Shown: positions 25,226 to 34,619, counted from the first letter of the stretch. The stretch: 64,000 bases of DNA from Curvivirga sp965219885 (GCF_965219885.1 NZ_CBDCOT010000007.1:62001-126000), one strand, 5' to 3'. Made by a program: numbers and translations. Notes: a model not told the origin generated them from the sequence alone.

Positions 25226-27298
25226 ATGAGTAGAGATCCCCGTTACGATATTTTGTTTGAGCCAATGGATATTGGTCCGGTAACCGCAAAGAACCGTTTC
25301 TTTCAGGTGCCTCATTGTAATGGAGGGGGCTATCGTGACCCATCTGCGGCTGCACAAATGCGTAACAGTAAAGCCGAAGGGGGCTGGGGTGTTATTTTTA
25401 CTGAGCAGGTAGAAATGCATCACACTTCAGAAATTACACCATTTATTGAATTACGCCTATGGGATGACAAAGATATCCCGATGTTGGCGAAAATGGCGGA
25501 TCAAATACATGAATATGATGCGTTGGCTGGATTAGAGCTCACTTATTCAGGTATCAACGGTCCTAATTTATATACCAAAGAGGTACCGCGTGGTCCATCT
25601 GCCGGGCCAATCCTGACCTTCACTAGTGATCCGGTATCTGCACGTGCCATGGATAAGCAAGATATCAAGGATTTGCGACGTTGGTATCGCAATGCTTTCA
25701 TTCGGTCTAAAGAGGCAGGGTATGATTTAGTATGTCTCTATGGGGCGCATGGTTTTGGTATTATCCAACATTTCTTATCCCGCGCAACTAACCACCGTAC
25801 GGATGAATATGGCGGTAGTCTTGAAAATCGCAGCCGGTTGATGCGTGAGTTGATTGAAGAAGGTAAGGATGCGGTTGGTGATACAGTCGGTATTTCTGTG
25901 CGCTTATCTTTGAATGAGATTTTAGGTGAACATGGTTTTTCTAATGCAGAGTTACGCGATTGCATTGAAATGAATGCGGAAGTACCCGATCTTTGGGATT
26001 TGGCACATGGATCTTGGGAAGATTGTTCTGAGACCTCTCGTTTCGGTGAAGAAGGCGCTCAACAACCACTTGTCCAGGGTATTAAAGCTTTGACACCAAA
26101 ACCTGTTGTCGGTGTTGGGCGTTTTACCTCACCAGATCTTATGGTCAAACAAGTAAAATCAGGCGTCTTGGATTTTATCGGTGCGGCCCGCCCATCAATT
26201 GCGGACCCATTTATTCCAAGGAAGATCGATGAAGGTCGTATCGAAGATATTCGCGAATGTATTGGTTGTAATATCTGTGTGACAGGTGACACAACCATGT
26301 CGATTTCCCGTTGTACCCAAAACCCAACTTTTATGGAAGAATGGCGTAAAGGATGGCATCCGGAACGCATGAATGAAAAAGGGGAAAGCGATAGCGTTCT
26401 TGTGATTGGCGCCGGACCTGCAGGACTTGAAGCTACACGTGCATTAGGCGAAAGAGGGTATCAAGTTGCCTTGGCAGAAGGTTCAACCGAACTTGGCGGG
26501 CGCTTGGTTAAAGAGCGACTTTTGCCAAATCTATCTGCTTGGGGTCGCGTGGTCGATTATCGTGTCGGTCAAATCCAAAAAATGCCTAATGTCGAAGTCT
26601 ATCTGGACAGTAAGCTATCTGCTGATGAAGTATTGGAGTTTGGGTTTGAAAACGTGGCGATTGCAACAGGATCCAGTTGGCGTCGGGATGGTGTAGCACG
26701 TTATCATTTACATCCAATTGCGATTGATACGAAAATGCCTGCCTATACACCTGATGATATTATGGACGGAAAGATCCCATCCGGTCGTATAGTGATCTAT
26801 GATGATGATCATTACTATATGGGCGGTATCATGGCAGAGCTATTAACGGAAAAAGGCTGTGATGTGGTTTTGGTTACACCAGCCGTAAAAGTATCCGAAT
26901 GGACAGATTTTACTTTGGAACAGCATCGTATTCAGAAGAAACTTATGGACCTAGGAGTTGAAATTCATTTGAACAAAGCTGTTAAAGAAGTGACGGCTGA
27001 GGGTGTTTCACTTGAATGCACATATACAGGTGCACTTAGTGATCTAAATGTAGATGCTGTTGTTTTAGTAACAGCACGTGATGGTAATGATGATCTATGG
27101 CAAGAACTGAAAGCACGTGAAAGTGAATGGGAGGCCGCCGGAATTAAATCTATCAAATGTTTTGGCGATGCGGAATCACCAGCACCAATTGCTTGGGCAA
27201 CATATGCAGGACATCGTTATGCGCGTGAACTGGACGGCGAAGAAATTGGCGATGATTTACCATTCCGTCGAGAGATCACGGAACTTGCACCTGACTAA
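25226..27298 (+). CDS. trimethylamine/dimethylamine dehydrogenase-family iron-sulfur flavoprotein
   Basis: A 690-residue protein with the TMADH/2,4-dienoyl-CoA reductase layout: an FMN barrel (about 1-340), a 4Fe-4S site (C345, C348, C351, C363) and a C-terminal dinucleotide-binding pair (VLVIGAGPAGLEA at about 393). The N-terminus aligns without gaps to TMADH as I remember it, so VPHC carries the Cys30 (C31 before Met removal) that covalently binds FMN there. The substrate-bowl position Tyr60 is Gln here, as recalled for dimethylamine dehydrogenase, and Trp105 is Thr. The family also includes the dimethylglycine demethylase subunit DgcA. It probably oxidises a secondary or tertiary N-methyl amine, passing electrons to an electron-transfer flavoprotein; the substrate is unresolved. 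Confidence 0.85.
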   Translation: MSRDPRYDILFEPMDIGPVTAKNRFFQVPHCNGGGYRDPSAAAQMRNSKAEGGWGVIFTEQVEMHHTSEITPFIELRLWDDKDIPMLAKMADQIHEYDALAGLELTYSGINGPNLYTKEVPRGPSAGPILTFTSDPVSARAMDKQDIKDLRRWYRNAFIRSKEAGYDLVCLYGAHGFGIIQHFLSRATNHRTDEYGGSLENRSRLMRELIEEGKDAVGDTVGISVRLSLNEILGEHGFSNAELRDCIEMNAEVPDLWDLAHGSWEDCSETSRFGEEGAQQPLVQGIKALTPKPVVGVGRFTSPDLMVKQVKSGVLDFIGAARPSIADPFIPRKIDEGRIEDIRECIGCNICVTGDTTMSISRCTQNPTFMEEWRKGWHPERMNEKGESDSVLVIGAGPAGLEATRALGERGYQVALAEGSTELGGRLVKERLLPNLSAWGRVVDYRVGQIQKMPNVEVYLDSKLSADEVLEFGFENVAIATGSSWRRDGVARYHLHPIAIDTKMPAYTPDDIMDGKIPSGRIVIYDDDHYYMGGIMAELLTEKGCDVVLVTPAVKVSEWTDFTLEQHRIQKKLMDLGVEIHLNKAVKEVTAEGVSLECTYTGALSDLNVDAVVLVTARDGNDDLWQELKARESEWEAAGIKSIKCFGDAESPAPIAWATYAGHRYARELDGEEIGDDLPFRREITELAPD

Positions 27299-27324
27299 AT
27301 ATCCCTAACATAAAAACATGTTGG

Positions 27325-27358
27325 AAATCGTCGACTGGGAGGCCAATCGGCGATTTTT
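27325..27358 (+). terminator. terminator after the TMADH-like gene
   Basis: AAATCGTCG pairs with CGGCGATTT (one G-U pair) and is followed by TTCC after a run of five T. It sits just before the convergent LysR stop at 27365. Confidence 0.75.
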
Positions 27359-27364
27359 CCATTC

Positions 27365-28282
27365 TTATAATGCGCTGTCAGGCATAAAGACCTTTTGATG
27401 CCCGCGTGCTTCCAGCATGATGGTTTGTTCCAGCTTACGGATGCTTGCCATCCGGCGTAATTCAAGTGGGATATGCAACCAATATGAACGGGTGAAGCTT
27501 ACCTCTTCGGTAAGGATAGGGATTAGTCTTGGATCGTTATAGGCCATGTAATAAGGAAGAACACCAAAGCCGCCACCATGGGCAATGAATTGCAATTGGG
27601 CCCATACTGTAGAGCTTTGATACTGGCTTTGTAATTCTTTATCGATCAGATGAAGGAATTCCAATTCCTCAGTATATTGAAGTTCTGGGATATAGCCGAC
27701 AAATGGATGTTTCAGGATTTCATATTTTTGATTGAGGTCGACCTGTTGGTCTTCGATAAACTTTTTAGATGTATATAGATATAATTTGTAATCGGTAATT
27801 TTCCGGCAATAGATATGTTTGCTAACCGTTTCTTCCAAACTGATTGCAATATCCACTTCGCGTTTAAGTAGATTGGGAAAAAGAGGAAGAGCGGCAGATT
27901 CAATCGTAATTCCGGGGTTTTCTCGAATAAAAGAAATGAGCTTTTCTGCTAGAAAAGTATTTCCGAAACCATCTGGTGCACCGATCCGGATGTTACCAGA
28001 GACAGTTTGCCCCATTTGCTGCACTTGTTCTTTGGCAAGCGCTGTAATGTCTTCCATCTGTTGTGCAAGAGGGAGCAGGTTTTCCCCAACCTCAGTCAGA
28101 TGAAAGCCATGTTCATCTTGATCAAAAAGCTTTACTTCCAAAGCTTCTTCAAGGGCAGAAATACGGCGCGCAACGGTAGTATGATTGACACCCAGCCGTT
28201 TTGCGGCTGTCAATAAGCGCCCTTTATGGGCAACCTCCACAAAGTAGCGAAGATCATTCCAATTCAATTTATCATTTAGCAT
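27365..28282 (-). CDS. LysR-family transcriptional regulator
   Basis: A 305-residue protein with a helix-turn-helix at about 6-64 (NWNDLRYFVEVAHKGRLLTAA, then VNHTTVARRISALEEAL) and a LysR effector domain. The NWNDLRYF opening is typical of a branch that often controls divergent transport genes. It is divergent from the TRAP transporter operon starting at 28559 and is its likely regulator. A dyad immediately before its start codon suggests autoregulation. Confidence 0.9.
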   Translation of the reverse strand: MLNDKLNWNDLRYFVEVAHKGRLLTAAKRLGVNHTTVARRISALEEALEVKLFDQDEHGFHLTEVGENLLPLAQQMEDITALAKEQVQQMGQTVSGNIRIGAPDGFGNTFLAEKLISFIRENPGITIESAALPLFPNLLKREVDIAISLEETVSKHIYCRKITDYKLYLYTSKKFIEDQQVDLNQKYEILKHPFVGYIPELQYTEELEFLHLIDKELQSQYQSSTVWAQLQFIAHGGGFGVLPYYMAYNDPRLIPILTEEVSFTRSYWLHIPLELRRMASIRKLEQTIMLEARGHQKVFMPDSAL

Positions 28283-28283
28283 G

Positions 28284-28299
28284 TGTGCAAATTAGCACA
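28284..28299. promoter_or_regulatory. TGTGC-N6-GCACA dyad, probable LysR operator
   Basis: A perfect 5-bp inverted repeat around AAATTA begins one base upstream of the LysR start codon in the LysR/TRAP intergenic region. The placement suits autorepression. Confidence 0.4.
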
Positions 28300-28558
28300 G
28301 CTTTAAATAATAATAAACATTTTATTGAGGCAGGTTCGGCATAAAAGTGTAGCCCATACCTTATAGCGGGAGGCGGGCGAAAATATAACAATAACGCCCA
28401 AAAATAAAAGAAATAGGTAGACTATTCAGGGACGTTGTTGACGTTGTGAGGGCGACTAAAAGCCCGAATCTTCCTCCGGTTATATTAAAACTGACCTTTC
28501 TGTTGACCAAAATGTCGGGGCAACGATTAGGTGTTAGAACCAAATTGGGAGGACAAAA

Positions 28559-29626
28559 ATGTCTAAGATTAAAAATTTGATGATGTCCGCTGTGGTTGCA
28601 ACAGCGTCTATCGCAGCTGTAGGGGCTGCAAAAGCGGAAGATTTGCGTTGGAAAATGCCAATTGCTTTCGCATCCAAACTGCCAGGTCTTGGCTCTCCGG
28701 CGCCTTGGGTTGCTGAAAAAATCACAACAGCCTCTGACGGGTCTTTGAAGATTAAAGTTTTTGAGCCAAAAACATTGGTGCCACCATTTGAAATTTTGCA
28801 ATCTGTTTCCGATGGTAAGGTGGCTGCTGGGTATACATGGATCGGTTATGATCAAGGTAAAGTACCTGCGCTACCATTATTTGCGGCTGTACCATTTGGC
28901 CTGAAACCATCTGGATTTACCGCTTGGTATTATTATGGCGGTGGTCATGATATGTTGCAGGAAATTTATGCAAATAAAGGCTTTAATGTACATGCACAAC
29001 TTTGTGGTATTATCGGGCCTGAAACAGCTGGTTGGTATAAAGAACCAATTAAAAGCCTAGATGATTATAACGGTATGAAGATCCGTTTTGCGGGTCTTGG
29101 TGGTAAAGTGCTTGAGAAATTAGGCGCATCTGTAACCATGTTGCCAGGTGGCGAATTATTCCAAGCATTGGAAAAAGGAACAATTGATTCAACCGAATTC
29201 TCTATGCCTGCAATTGACCAAATTCTTGGCTTTAACCAAATTGTTAAAAACAATCTTTTCCCAGGTTGGCATCAACCATTCACAGCTCAATATATGTTGA
29301 TCAACAAAGATGAGTGGAACAAAGCAACTGATGCGCAAAAAGCATTGGTAGAGGCTACTTGTACAGCTGGTGTGATGCGTGGTTTGGCAGAAGGTGAATA
29401 TAAAAACGGCGCAGCTTTGGCTAAGTTGAAAGCTGAAGGCATTAACATTGGTACAATTCCAATGGATGTATTGAAGCAGTTGAAAGGGATTACAAACGAA
29501 GTATTGGCTGAGCAAGCTGCTGCAGACCCTGACTTCAAACGTGCTTTGGAATCTCAACAAGCATTCCAAGCTGAATATGTAATCTGGGATGAGAATGCAT
29601 ATCTTCCAACTGAGTTGATGAAATAA
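28559..29626 (+). CDS. TRAP transporter substrate-binding protein (DctP/TakP type)
   Basis: A 355-residue periplasmic protein with a clear signal peptide (MSKIKNLMMSAVVATASIAA, cut near AKA-EDL). DctP-family stretches are AGWYKEPIKSLDDYNGMKIR (the Arg coordinates a carboxylate in this family), MLPGGELFQALEKGTIDSTE and the following GF motif. The style is closest to TakP-like receptors that bind 2-oxo or hydroxy acids. It is the first gene of a complete TRAP operon; IGGAGG-like AGGAGG-poor context (GGGAGGAC) precedes the ATG. The ligand should be an organic carboxylate; which one is not determined. Confidence 0.92.
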   Translation: MSKIKNLMMSAVVATASIAAVGAAKAEDLRWKMPIAFASKLPGLGSPAPWVAEKITTASDGSLKIKVFEPKTLVPPFEILQSVSDGKVAAGYTWIGYDQGKVPALPLFAAVPFGLKPSGFTAWYYYGGGHDMLQEIYANKGFNVHAQLCGIIGPETAGWYKEPIKSLDDYNGMKIRFAGLGGKVLEKLGASVTMLPGGELFQALEKGTIDSTEFSMPAIDQILGFNQIVKNNLFPGWHQPFTAQYMLINKDEWNKATDAQKALVEATCTAGVMRGLAEGEYKNGAALAKLKAEGINIGTIPMDVLKQLKGITNEVLAEQAAADPDFKRALESQQAFQAEYVIWDENAYLPTELMK

Positions 29627-29719
29627 GCCTTAACGCTTATCATTTAACCAAATAATATAATAAGAGAAACGTCGTGCGGGGTGGCCTTTTATAGACGCCT
29701 CGCATAGGAGATTGCGATT

Positions 29720-30334
29720 ATGAGTGAAAAGATTCAGGCGACTGAAGATCATCATCTAAGCCTAGCTGATGTAGAACATGAAATACATCATCATACGGAA
29801 CTGCCCAGTACGGCGCTCTCTAACTTACTAGATGCCTTCGTTCATCGCGTGGGCGCTTTCTTTTCCTGGCTTTGGATTGCAACTGTTTTAGTTATTATTT
29901 ATTCCGTTGTTTCACGCTATGTATTTGGTCAAGGGTCCGTTTTCTTAGAAGAACTTGCTTGGCATTTGGCTGGCGCTGCTTGGCTTGTGGGGATGTCTTA
30001 TACATTAGTGCATGATGATCATGTGCGTGTTGATGTTTTGCATGAACGTTTTTCCTTAAGAACACAGGCTTGGTTTGAGTTATTCGGAATTCTTATTTTA
30101 TTGCTTCCTTTTCTATATATTACTTTTGCTGAAGTGTTACCTTATACGCTTGCTTCCTTTGAACAGGGGGAACGGTCACAGGCGCCAGCTGGATTACCAT
30201 TCCGTTGGGCGATTAAAGCCTTTATGCCATTTTCCATGGGCTTGTTAATTCTGGCGGCTGTCTCTCGTTTACTAAAAACAACAGCTTTTCTCTTCGGTTT
30301 GCCTAAACCAATTAAACTCAATAAAGACGCATAA
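29720..30334 (+). CDS. TRAP transporter small permease (DctQ type)
   Basis: A 204-residue protein with four predicted membrane helices (about 45-70, 85-105, 125-145, 165-190) in the DctQ pattern; FLEELAWHLAGAAWLVGMSY is the usual conserved segment. The N-terminal 35 residues are hydrophilic and rich in His and Glu, longer than in most DctQ proteins. It lies 93 bp after the binding-protein gene and 12 bp before the large permease gene, and forms the membrane complex with it. Confidence 0.9.
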   Translation: MSEKIQATEDHHLSLADVEHEIHHHTELPSTALSNLLDAFVHRVGAFFSWLWIATVLVIIYSVVSRYVFGQGSVFLEELAWHLAGAAWLVGMSYTLVHDDHVRVDVLHERFSLRTQAWFELFGILILLLPFLYITFAEVLPYTLASFEQGERSQAPAGLPFRWAIKAFMPFSMGLLILAAVSRLLKTTAFLFGLPKPIKLNKDA

Positions 30335-30346
30335 AAGGAAAATAAG

Positions 30347-31717
30347 ATGTCGATTGAAGCAATTTTCGTCATCGGAATGTTTTTAACTTTCGGTGTACTT
30401 CTCTTCACAGGTTTTCCGGTCGCATGGGTTTTAGCTGGTACATCTGTTATCTGGACGATTGTCGGGATCATTGGCGTGGAAGAATTTGGGGTTGATCTCT
30501 GGTTTGACTGGGGAAGTTCCATTGGTCTTGTCCCGGAACGTCTTTGGGGATTGGTAGGCAGCGAAACTCTTGTCGCGCTCCCCATGTTTATTTTTATGGG
30601 GATATTGTTAGATCAGTCTGGCGTTGCAGAACGTTTGATGGTCAATATGGTAAAGCTATTTGGTGGGGTGCGTGGCGGTTATGCAATCACAGTGATCATC
30701 ATTGGCGTATTATTAGCTGCGACTACAGGGATTATCGGGGCTTCCGTTGTATTACTTGGTATGTTGTCTCTCCCAATCATGATGCGCAGCAATTACTCTA
30801 AAGAACTGGCAGTAGGGACGTCTTGTGCTACGGGTACTTTGGGGATTTTGATCCCACCTTCCATTATGCTTGTTCTAATGGCTGATCGTTTGGCGACACC
30901 AGAAGCTTCCGTTGGTGATTTGTTTATGGGAGCGTTCTTCCCCGGGATTATGCTAGGCGCCATGTATGTGACCTATGTGCTGGTTCTTGCTTTCCTAAAA
31001 CCATCTGTTGCGCCTGTACCGGAAGACCGCCCGAAGGTAGACATGTCTGTATTTTGGGGGGTGCTATGGGCGGTATTACCAACAGCTGGTTTGATCCTTG
31101 CTGTGCTCGGTTCCATCTTTGCTGGTATCGCAACGCCGACTGAGGCGTCAGGTGTTGGTGCTTTTGGTGCAATGTTGCTCGCTTTGGCAAATGGCCGATT
31201 GAACTTAAAAGTTCTTAAGGAAAGTATGTATGCAACAACAAAGACAGCAGCCTTTATTTTCGCAATCTTTGTTGGTGCCACTGCCTTTTCCGTTGTGTTG
31301 CGTGGTCTTGGCGGCGATCAGGTGATTGAAGAAGCTTTAACAGGCCTACCTTTTGGTCCAGACGGTATCTTAATCACAATTCTTTTCGTTGTGTTCTTAT
31401 TAGGCTTCTTCCTTGATTGGGTGGAAATTACTTTGATCATTTTGCCGTTGGTTGCACCAGTGGTTCAAAGCCTGGGGTTTGATCTTGTATGGTTCACAAT
31501 TTTGTTTGCAGTATGTTTGCAAACATCCTTCCTAACCCCTCCGGTTGGTTTTGCGCTTTTCTATATCAAGGGGGTATGCCCACCGGAAATTAAAGTGACC
31601 CATATCTATCGCGGCGTAGCGCCATTCATTGTTTTACAACTGATCGGTTTGGGATTGATTTACTATTTCCCTAAGATTGTCACCTGGTTACCTGCGATGG
31701 CTTATGGACCAAACTAG
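30347..31717 (+). CDS. TRAP transporter large permease (DctM type)
   Basis: A 456-residue polytopic membrane protein with the DctM signatures: an N-terminal FTGFPVAWVLAGTSV, SETLVALPMFIFMGILLDQSG, ILIPPSIMLVLMAD, IATPTEASGVGAFGA and the C-terminal TSFLTPPVGFALFYIKGV. It carries the ion-driven transport path and works with DctQ and the DctP-type binding protein. Two lines of conserved Thr/Pro motifs are intact. A terminator follows 28 bp after the stop. Confidence 0.93.
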   Translation: MSIEAIFVIGMFLTFGVLLFTGFPVAWVLAGTSVIWTIVGIIGVEEFGVDLWFDWGSSIGLVPERLWGLVGSETLVALPMFIFMGILLDQSGVAERLMVNMVKLFGGVRGGYAITVIIIGVLLAATTGIIGASVVLLGMLSLPIMMRSNYSKELAVGTSCATGTLGILIPPSIMLVLMADRLATPEASVGDLFMGAFFPGIMLGAMYVTYVLVLAFLKPSVAPVPEDRPKVDMSVFWGVLWAVLPTAGLILAVLGSIFAGIATPTEASGVGAFGAMLLALANGRLNLKVLKESMYATTKTAAFIFAIFVGATAFSVVLRGLGGDQVIEEALTGLPFGPDGILITILFVVFLLGFFLDWVEITLIILPLVAPVVQSLGFDLVWFTILFAVCLQTSFLTPPVGFALFYIKGVCPPEIKVTHIYRGVAPFIVLQLIGLGLIYYFPKIVTWLPAMAYGPN

Positions 31718-31745
31718 GTCTAGACCTGTAGATATTAAATATTGA

Positions 31746-31774
31746 AAAGCTCGGGCATAGACCCGGGCTTTTTT
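31746..31774 (+). terminator. terminator of the TRAP operon
   Basis: AAAGCTCGGG pairs with CCCGGGCTTT (one G-U pair) around a 6-nt loop and is followed by a run of T to 31774. Confidence 0.88.
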
Positions 31775-32249
31775 ATGTGAGATCATCAGGTTTTAGAAGG
31801 CGTCGAACATTTGTTGTCATCCAGACAAGAGAATTATCTTCTAAGCGTGCCTGAGCTAATTCCCATCTGAAAACAGCGATTAATTCGTCTTCCTGATTTA
31901 AGATGTCGACAAAAAGAAAGGCGGAATTATCTTTTTGATATACATCTACAATCTTGTGTTTATTAGCTGATAACAGCACGACATAATCCGGGCTCTGTAA
32001 CATCAAAGCAAATCTTTCGATGGGACCTGTTACAGCTTTATTCCTTGGATGGGCAAATATCCATGTTTGAAGAAACCCGCTACTTCCTTCATTTCTTACA
32101 TCTGCAAGTGCTTTAAGCTGTATGGAAACAACCTGTCGAGGACTCAGATCAGGATTGGGAAAAACGAGTTGTTGGGCTTTGGCGTATAGGCTTGTAAGTA
32201 TGGTTGCTAAAACAAAAATCACCAGTGTGTATCTTAACGATTGGGGCAT
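31773..32249 (-). CDS. secreted DUF4864-like protein
   Basis: A 158-residue exported protein. I chose the ATG at 32249 because GGAGGAGG lies 5-6 nt upstream; an in-frame start at 32309 has no such site. The N-terminus is a signal peptide (MPQSLRYTLVIFVLATILTS, cut near AKA-QQL). Stretches such as SPRQVVSIQLKAL, FLQTWIFAHPRNKAVTGP, FALMLQSPDY and a final TTNVRRL resemble DUF4864. It follows the sensor kinase gene by 64 bp in the same direction, so it may be the third gene of that operon. Role unknown. Confidence 0.72.
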   Translation of the reverse strand: MPQSLRYTLVIFVLATILTSLYAKAQQLVFPNPDLSPRQVVSIQLKALADVRNEGSSGFLQTWIFAHPRNKAVTGPIERFALMLQSPDYVVLLSANKHKIVDVYQKDNSAFLFVDILNQEDELIAVFRWELAQARLEDNSLVWMTTNVRRLLKPDDLT

Positions 32250-32313
32250 ATGAACCTCCTCCCTTTCGCTAGAGATTTTACGATACAGGGAGGAAGTTGG
32301 ATGTTTCATCGTC

Positions 32314-33783
32314 TTAACGTGGTAGGCGGATGGTAACTCTTAATCCATTGGGATCGATATTTTCTGCACTAATCTCACCACCATGTGCGTTTACAATGGA
32401 TCGGGCTATCGCTAATCCTAAACCAACACTTCCGCTTTCTGTATTACGTGCTTCATCTAGTCTAACAAATGGTTCGAAAATTTGCTCTAAAAGATTTTCT
32501 GGAATACCCGGGCCTTGATCAGAAATTTTGATGCGTGTTTCTGAATTACTCGTTTCCAAAGTTATATTGGCGGCCTCTCCATATTTTAATGCATTATCGA
32601 CTAAGTTGCGCAATGCGCGTTTTAGTGATGTCGGGCGGCAGTTTTGGATGACATTTTCCTCACCTTCAAAAGTCACTTCTTTGCCCATGTCTTGATAATC
32701 ATGGCTTATGCTTTCCAATAAGGCATGAAGATTTGTCTCTTCACTCTCTTCCTTTAATGCATCTTGTTTAGCAAAGGATAGGGTCGCTTCGGTCATACGC
32801 TGCATTTCAATAAGAATAGATAGGATTTTCTCGCGTAATTCTTCATCCCCTATGAATTCAGCTTGAATACGTAAAGCGGTAATTGGGGTCCGCAAATCAT
32901 GCGATATAGCGGCTAACATGCGTGTTCTATCTTTAACAAAACGATCCAGTCTTTCTTGCATTTGATTAAAGGCCTGACTTGCAGCGCGGATATCTGAAGG
33001 GCCGATTGATGCTAAAGGATCGACATGTTCACCACGCCCAAATTTCTCCGCTGCACTGGTTAAGGCTTTTACGGGTTGGGTCACACGTCGCATCATAATA
33101 ATAACAATGAGAATAATAGCAGCCGCGCTTATGAATGTGGCAATAAATGAAGGAAGAGCCCATAGAGGAGAGCCCGGTACAGAATAACTTTTCACATTGA
33201 GCCATGTGCCATCTTTGAGTTTTACTGAGATGTTTAAATTTTCACGCAGTCGACCTAGCGCAGGGGGCGCTGGAAGATGTTCCTCCATTTCTTCTTCCAG
33301 CTCATCCTCGTCCTCATATCGCATATGATGATCATCGCCCCATTTTTTGAACCATTCACGACGATTTTCATGCATGTCATGATCGTCATGCCGCCATTGC
33401 AACCATTCGCGTCGGTCGCGTTTGGTGCGTAAATGGATTTCATCTGCATAATCGTCAACCATCATCGCAAGGATGAAACGCATATCGGCTTCCCAGTCTT
33501 TTTTGAAACGGCGTTTTATTTTGGGACGTTTCGTCAAGCTGAGTTGGAACTCGTCAGTTGTAGAGGCTTTGATGATATTTTTTCTTTGTGATTTTGGGGC
33601 AAAAGATAAAAGTTTTACAACTGATGCTGTATGAACCAAGACTTGTTGGTTGGATGCCGCCCGTAAGGCATCGCGTCTTTCATCTGCAAAAATACTAATC
33701 CCGATTACTTGTGCAGAAATAATTGCAATCAAAGTTAGGATGATCATCTGTCCTGAAAGACTTTTTGGAATGAATTTCCTCAT
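32314..33783 (-). CDS. sensor histidine kinase with a His/Asp-rich periplasmic loop
   Basis: A 489-residue EnvZ-like kinase with membrane helices at about 11-33 and 208-231. A periplasmic region lies between, then HAMP (about 228-280), a dimerisation domain with phospho-acceptor H295 (ISHDLRTPITALR) and a HATPase domain (NALKYGEA, DQGPGIPE, GLGLAIARSIV). The periplasmic loop is unusual: residues 118-170 are dense in His, Asp, Glu, Arg and Trp (for example WRHDDHDMHENRREW and DHHMRYEDEDELEEEMEEH). That composition suggests a divalent-cation or pH sensor. It overlaps the response-regulator gene by 4 nt (ATGA). Confidence 0.93.
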   Translation of the reverse strand: MRKFIPKSLSGQMIILTLIAIISAQVIGISIFADERRDALRAASNQQVLVHTASVVKLLSFAPKSQRKNIIKASTTDEFQLSLTKRPKIKRRFKKDWEADMRFILAMMVDDYADEIHLRTKRDRREWLQWRHDDHDMHENRREWFKKWGDDHHMRYEDEDELEEEMEEHLPAPPALGRLRENLNISVKLKDGTWLNVKSYSVPGSPLWALPSFIATFISAAAIILIVIIMMRRVTQPVKALTSAAEKFGRGEHVDPLASIGPSDIRAASQAFNQMQERLDRFVKDRTRMLAAISHDLRTPITALRIQAEFIGDEELREKILSILIEMQRMTEATLSFAKQDALKEESEETNLHALLESISHDYQDMGKEVTFEGEENVIQNCRPTSLKRALRNLVDNALKYGEAANITLETSNSETRIKISDQGPGIPENLLEQIFEPFVRLDEARNTESGSVGLGLAIARSIVNAHGGEISAENIDPNGLRVTIRLPR

Positions 33784-34505
33784 AATGTATCAACCTTGGA
33801 GGTGAGCATATATCCGCCGCCCCAAACTGTTGTAAGTAATTCAGGGTTTTTTGGGTCTTTTTCCAATTTTTTTCGCAATCGACTGATTTGATTATCTACA
33901 CTTCTGTCAAAAGGGATCGCATCTCTACCCCTCGCCAAGTCTAATAGTTGATCACGGCTCAACACCATATTGGGATGAGTAACAAAAACATAAAGCAGAT
34001 CATATTCAGCTGTGCTTAGGGGATGTGTGACATCATTCGTATCTATTAAGGCACGCTTTGTGCTGTCCAGTTTCCAATCTGCGAACTGGAATATTTCAGG
34101 CCCATCCGTGGTTTGGACCGTTTTTGGAGGGAGGGCTTCAGTACGACGAAGAACTGCTTTGATACGCGCAATTAGCTCACGTGGGTTAAATGGTTTGGTT
34201 ACATAATCGTCTGCGCCCATTTCCAAGCCTATAATACGATCCGTATCATCGACCATAGCTGTTAGCAAAATAACAGGTATTTCACTTGTTGCTTGGATAT
34301 GTCTGCATAATGACAAGCCATCTTCACCGGGCATCATAATATCTAAAACAACCAGATCTATGGAATTGCCGTTTAATATTTGACGAGCTGTGGTTGCGTC
34401 TTCTGCATCACTGATACGAAAGCCGTTTTGAGACAGATAACGCACCAACGGTTCGCGAATATCGCGATGGTCATCGACGACTAAGATATGTTTGCTATCT
34501 GCCAT
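33780..34505 (-). CDS. OmpR-family response regulator
   Basis: A 241-residue protein with a receiver domain (DD at 11-12, phospho-acceptor D55 in VLDIMMPGEDG, LTA switch Thr, KPF Lys) and an OmpR-type winged helix DNA-binding domain (about 140-235; LSTAEYDLLYVFVTHP and DRSVDNQISRLRKKLE). It is the first gene of the operon with the sensor kinase. It is divergent from the EF-hand protein gene, and the shared 236-bp region contains tandem 10-bp repeats that suit OmpR-type binding. Confidence 0.95.
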   Translation of the reverse strand: MADSKHILVVDDHRDIREPLVRYLSQNGFRISDAEDATTARQILNGNSIDLVVLDIMMPGEDGLSLCRHIQATSEIPVILLTAMVDDTDRIIGLEMGADDYVTKPFNPRELIARIKAVLRRTEALPPKTVQTTDGPEIFQFADWKLDSTKRALIDTNDVTHPLSTAEYDLLYVFVTHPNMVLSRDQLLDLARGRDAIPFDRSVDNQISRLRKKLEKDPKNPELLTTVWGGGYMLTSKVDTL

Positions 34506-34580
34506 ATTGTTACACCTTTTTTATGTTTTTCGTATTTCCTAACCCCTTTATGCACCAAGCTTTTCCCCTTTTGGAACAAA

Positions 34581-34619
34581 AAAATGTATCAAAATGTATC
34601 ATAGGCTTTGCATGATACA
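34581..34619. promoter_or_regulatory. tandem 10-bp direct repeat plus inverted half-site, probable response-regulator operator
   Basis: AAAATGTATC occurs twice head to tail at 34581-34590 and 34591-34600, and the inverted half TGATACA follows at 34613-34619. One helical turn between repeats is the arrangement bound by dimers of OmpR-family regulators. It lies between the two-component operon and the EF-hand gene. Confidence 0.55.

Noticed and set aside
28361..28855. A 164-residue minus-strand frame across the start of the TRAP binding protein
   Set aside because: It is antisense to the signal peptide and first third of a clear DctP-type gene, has an odd Cys/Arg/Trp composition, and covers the promoter region.
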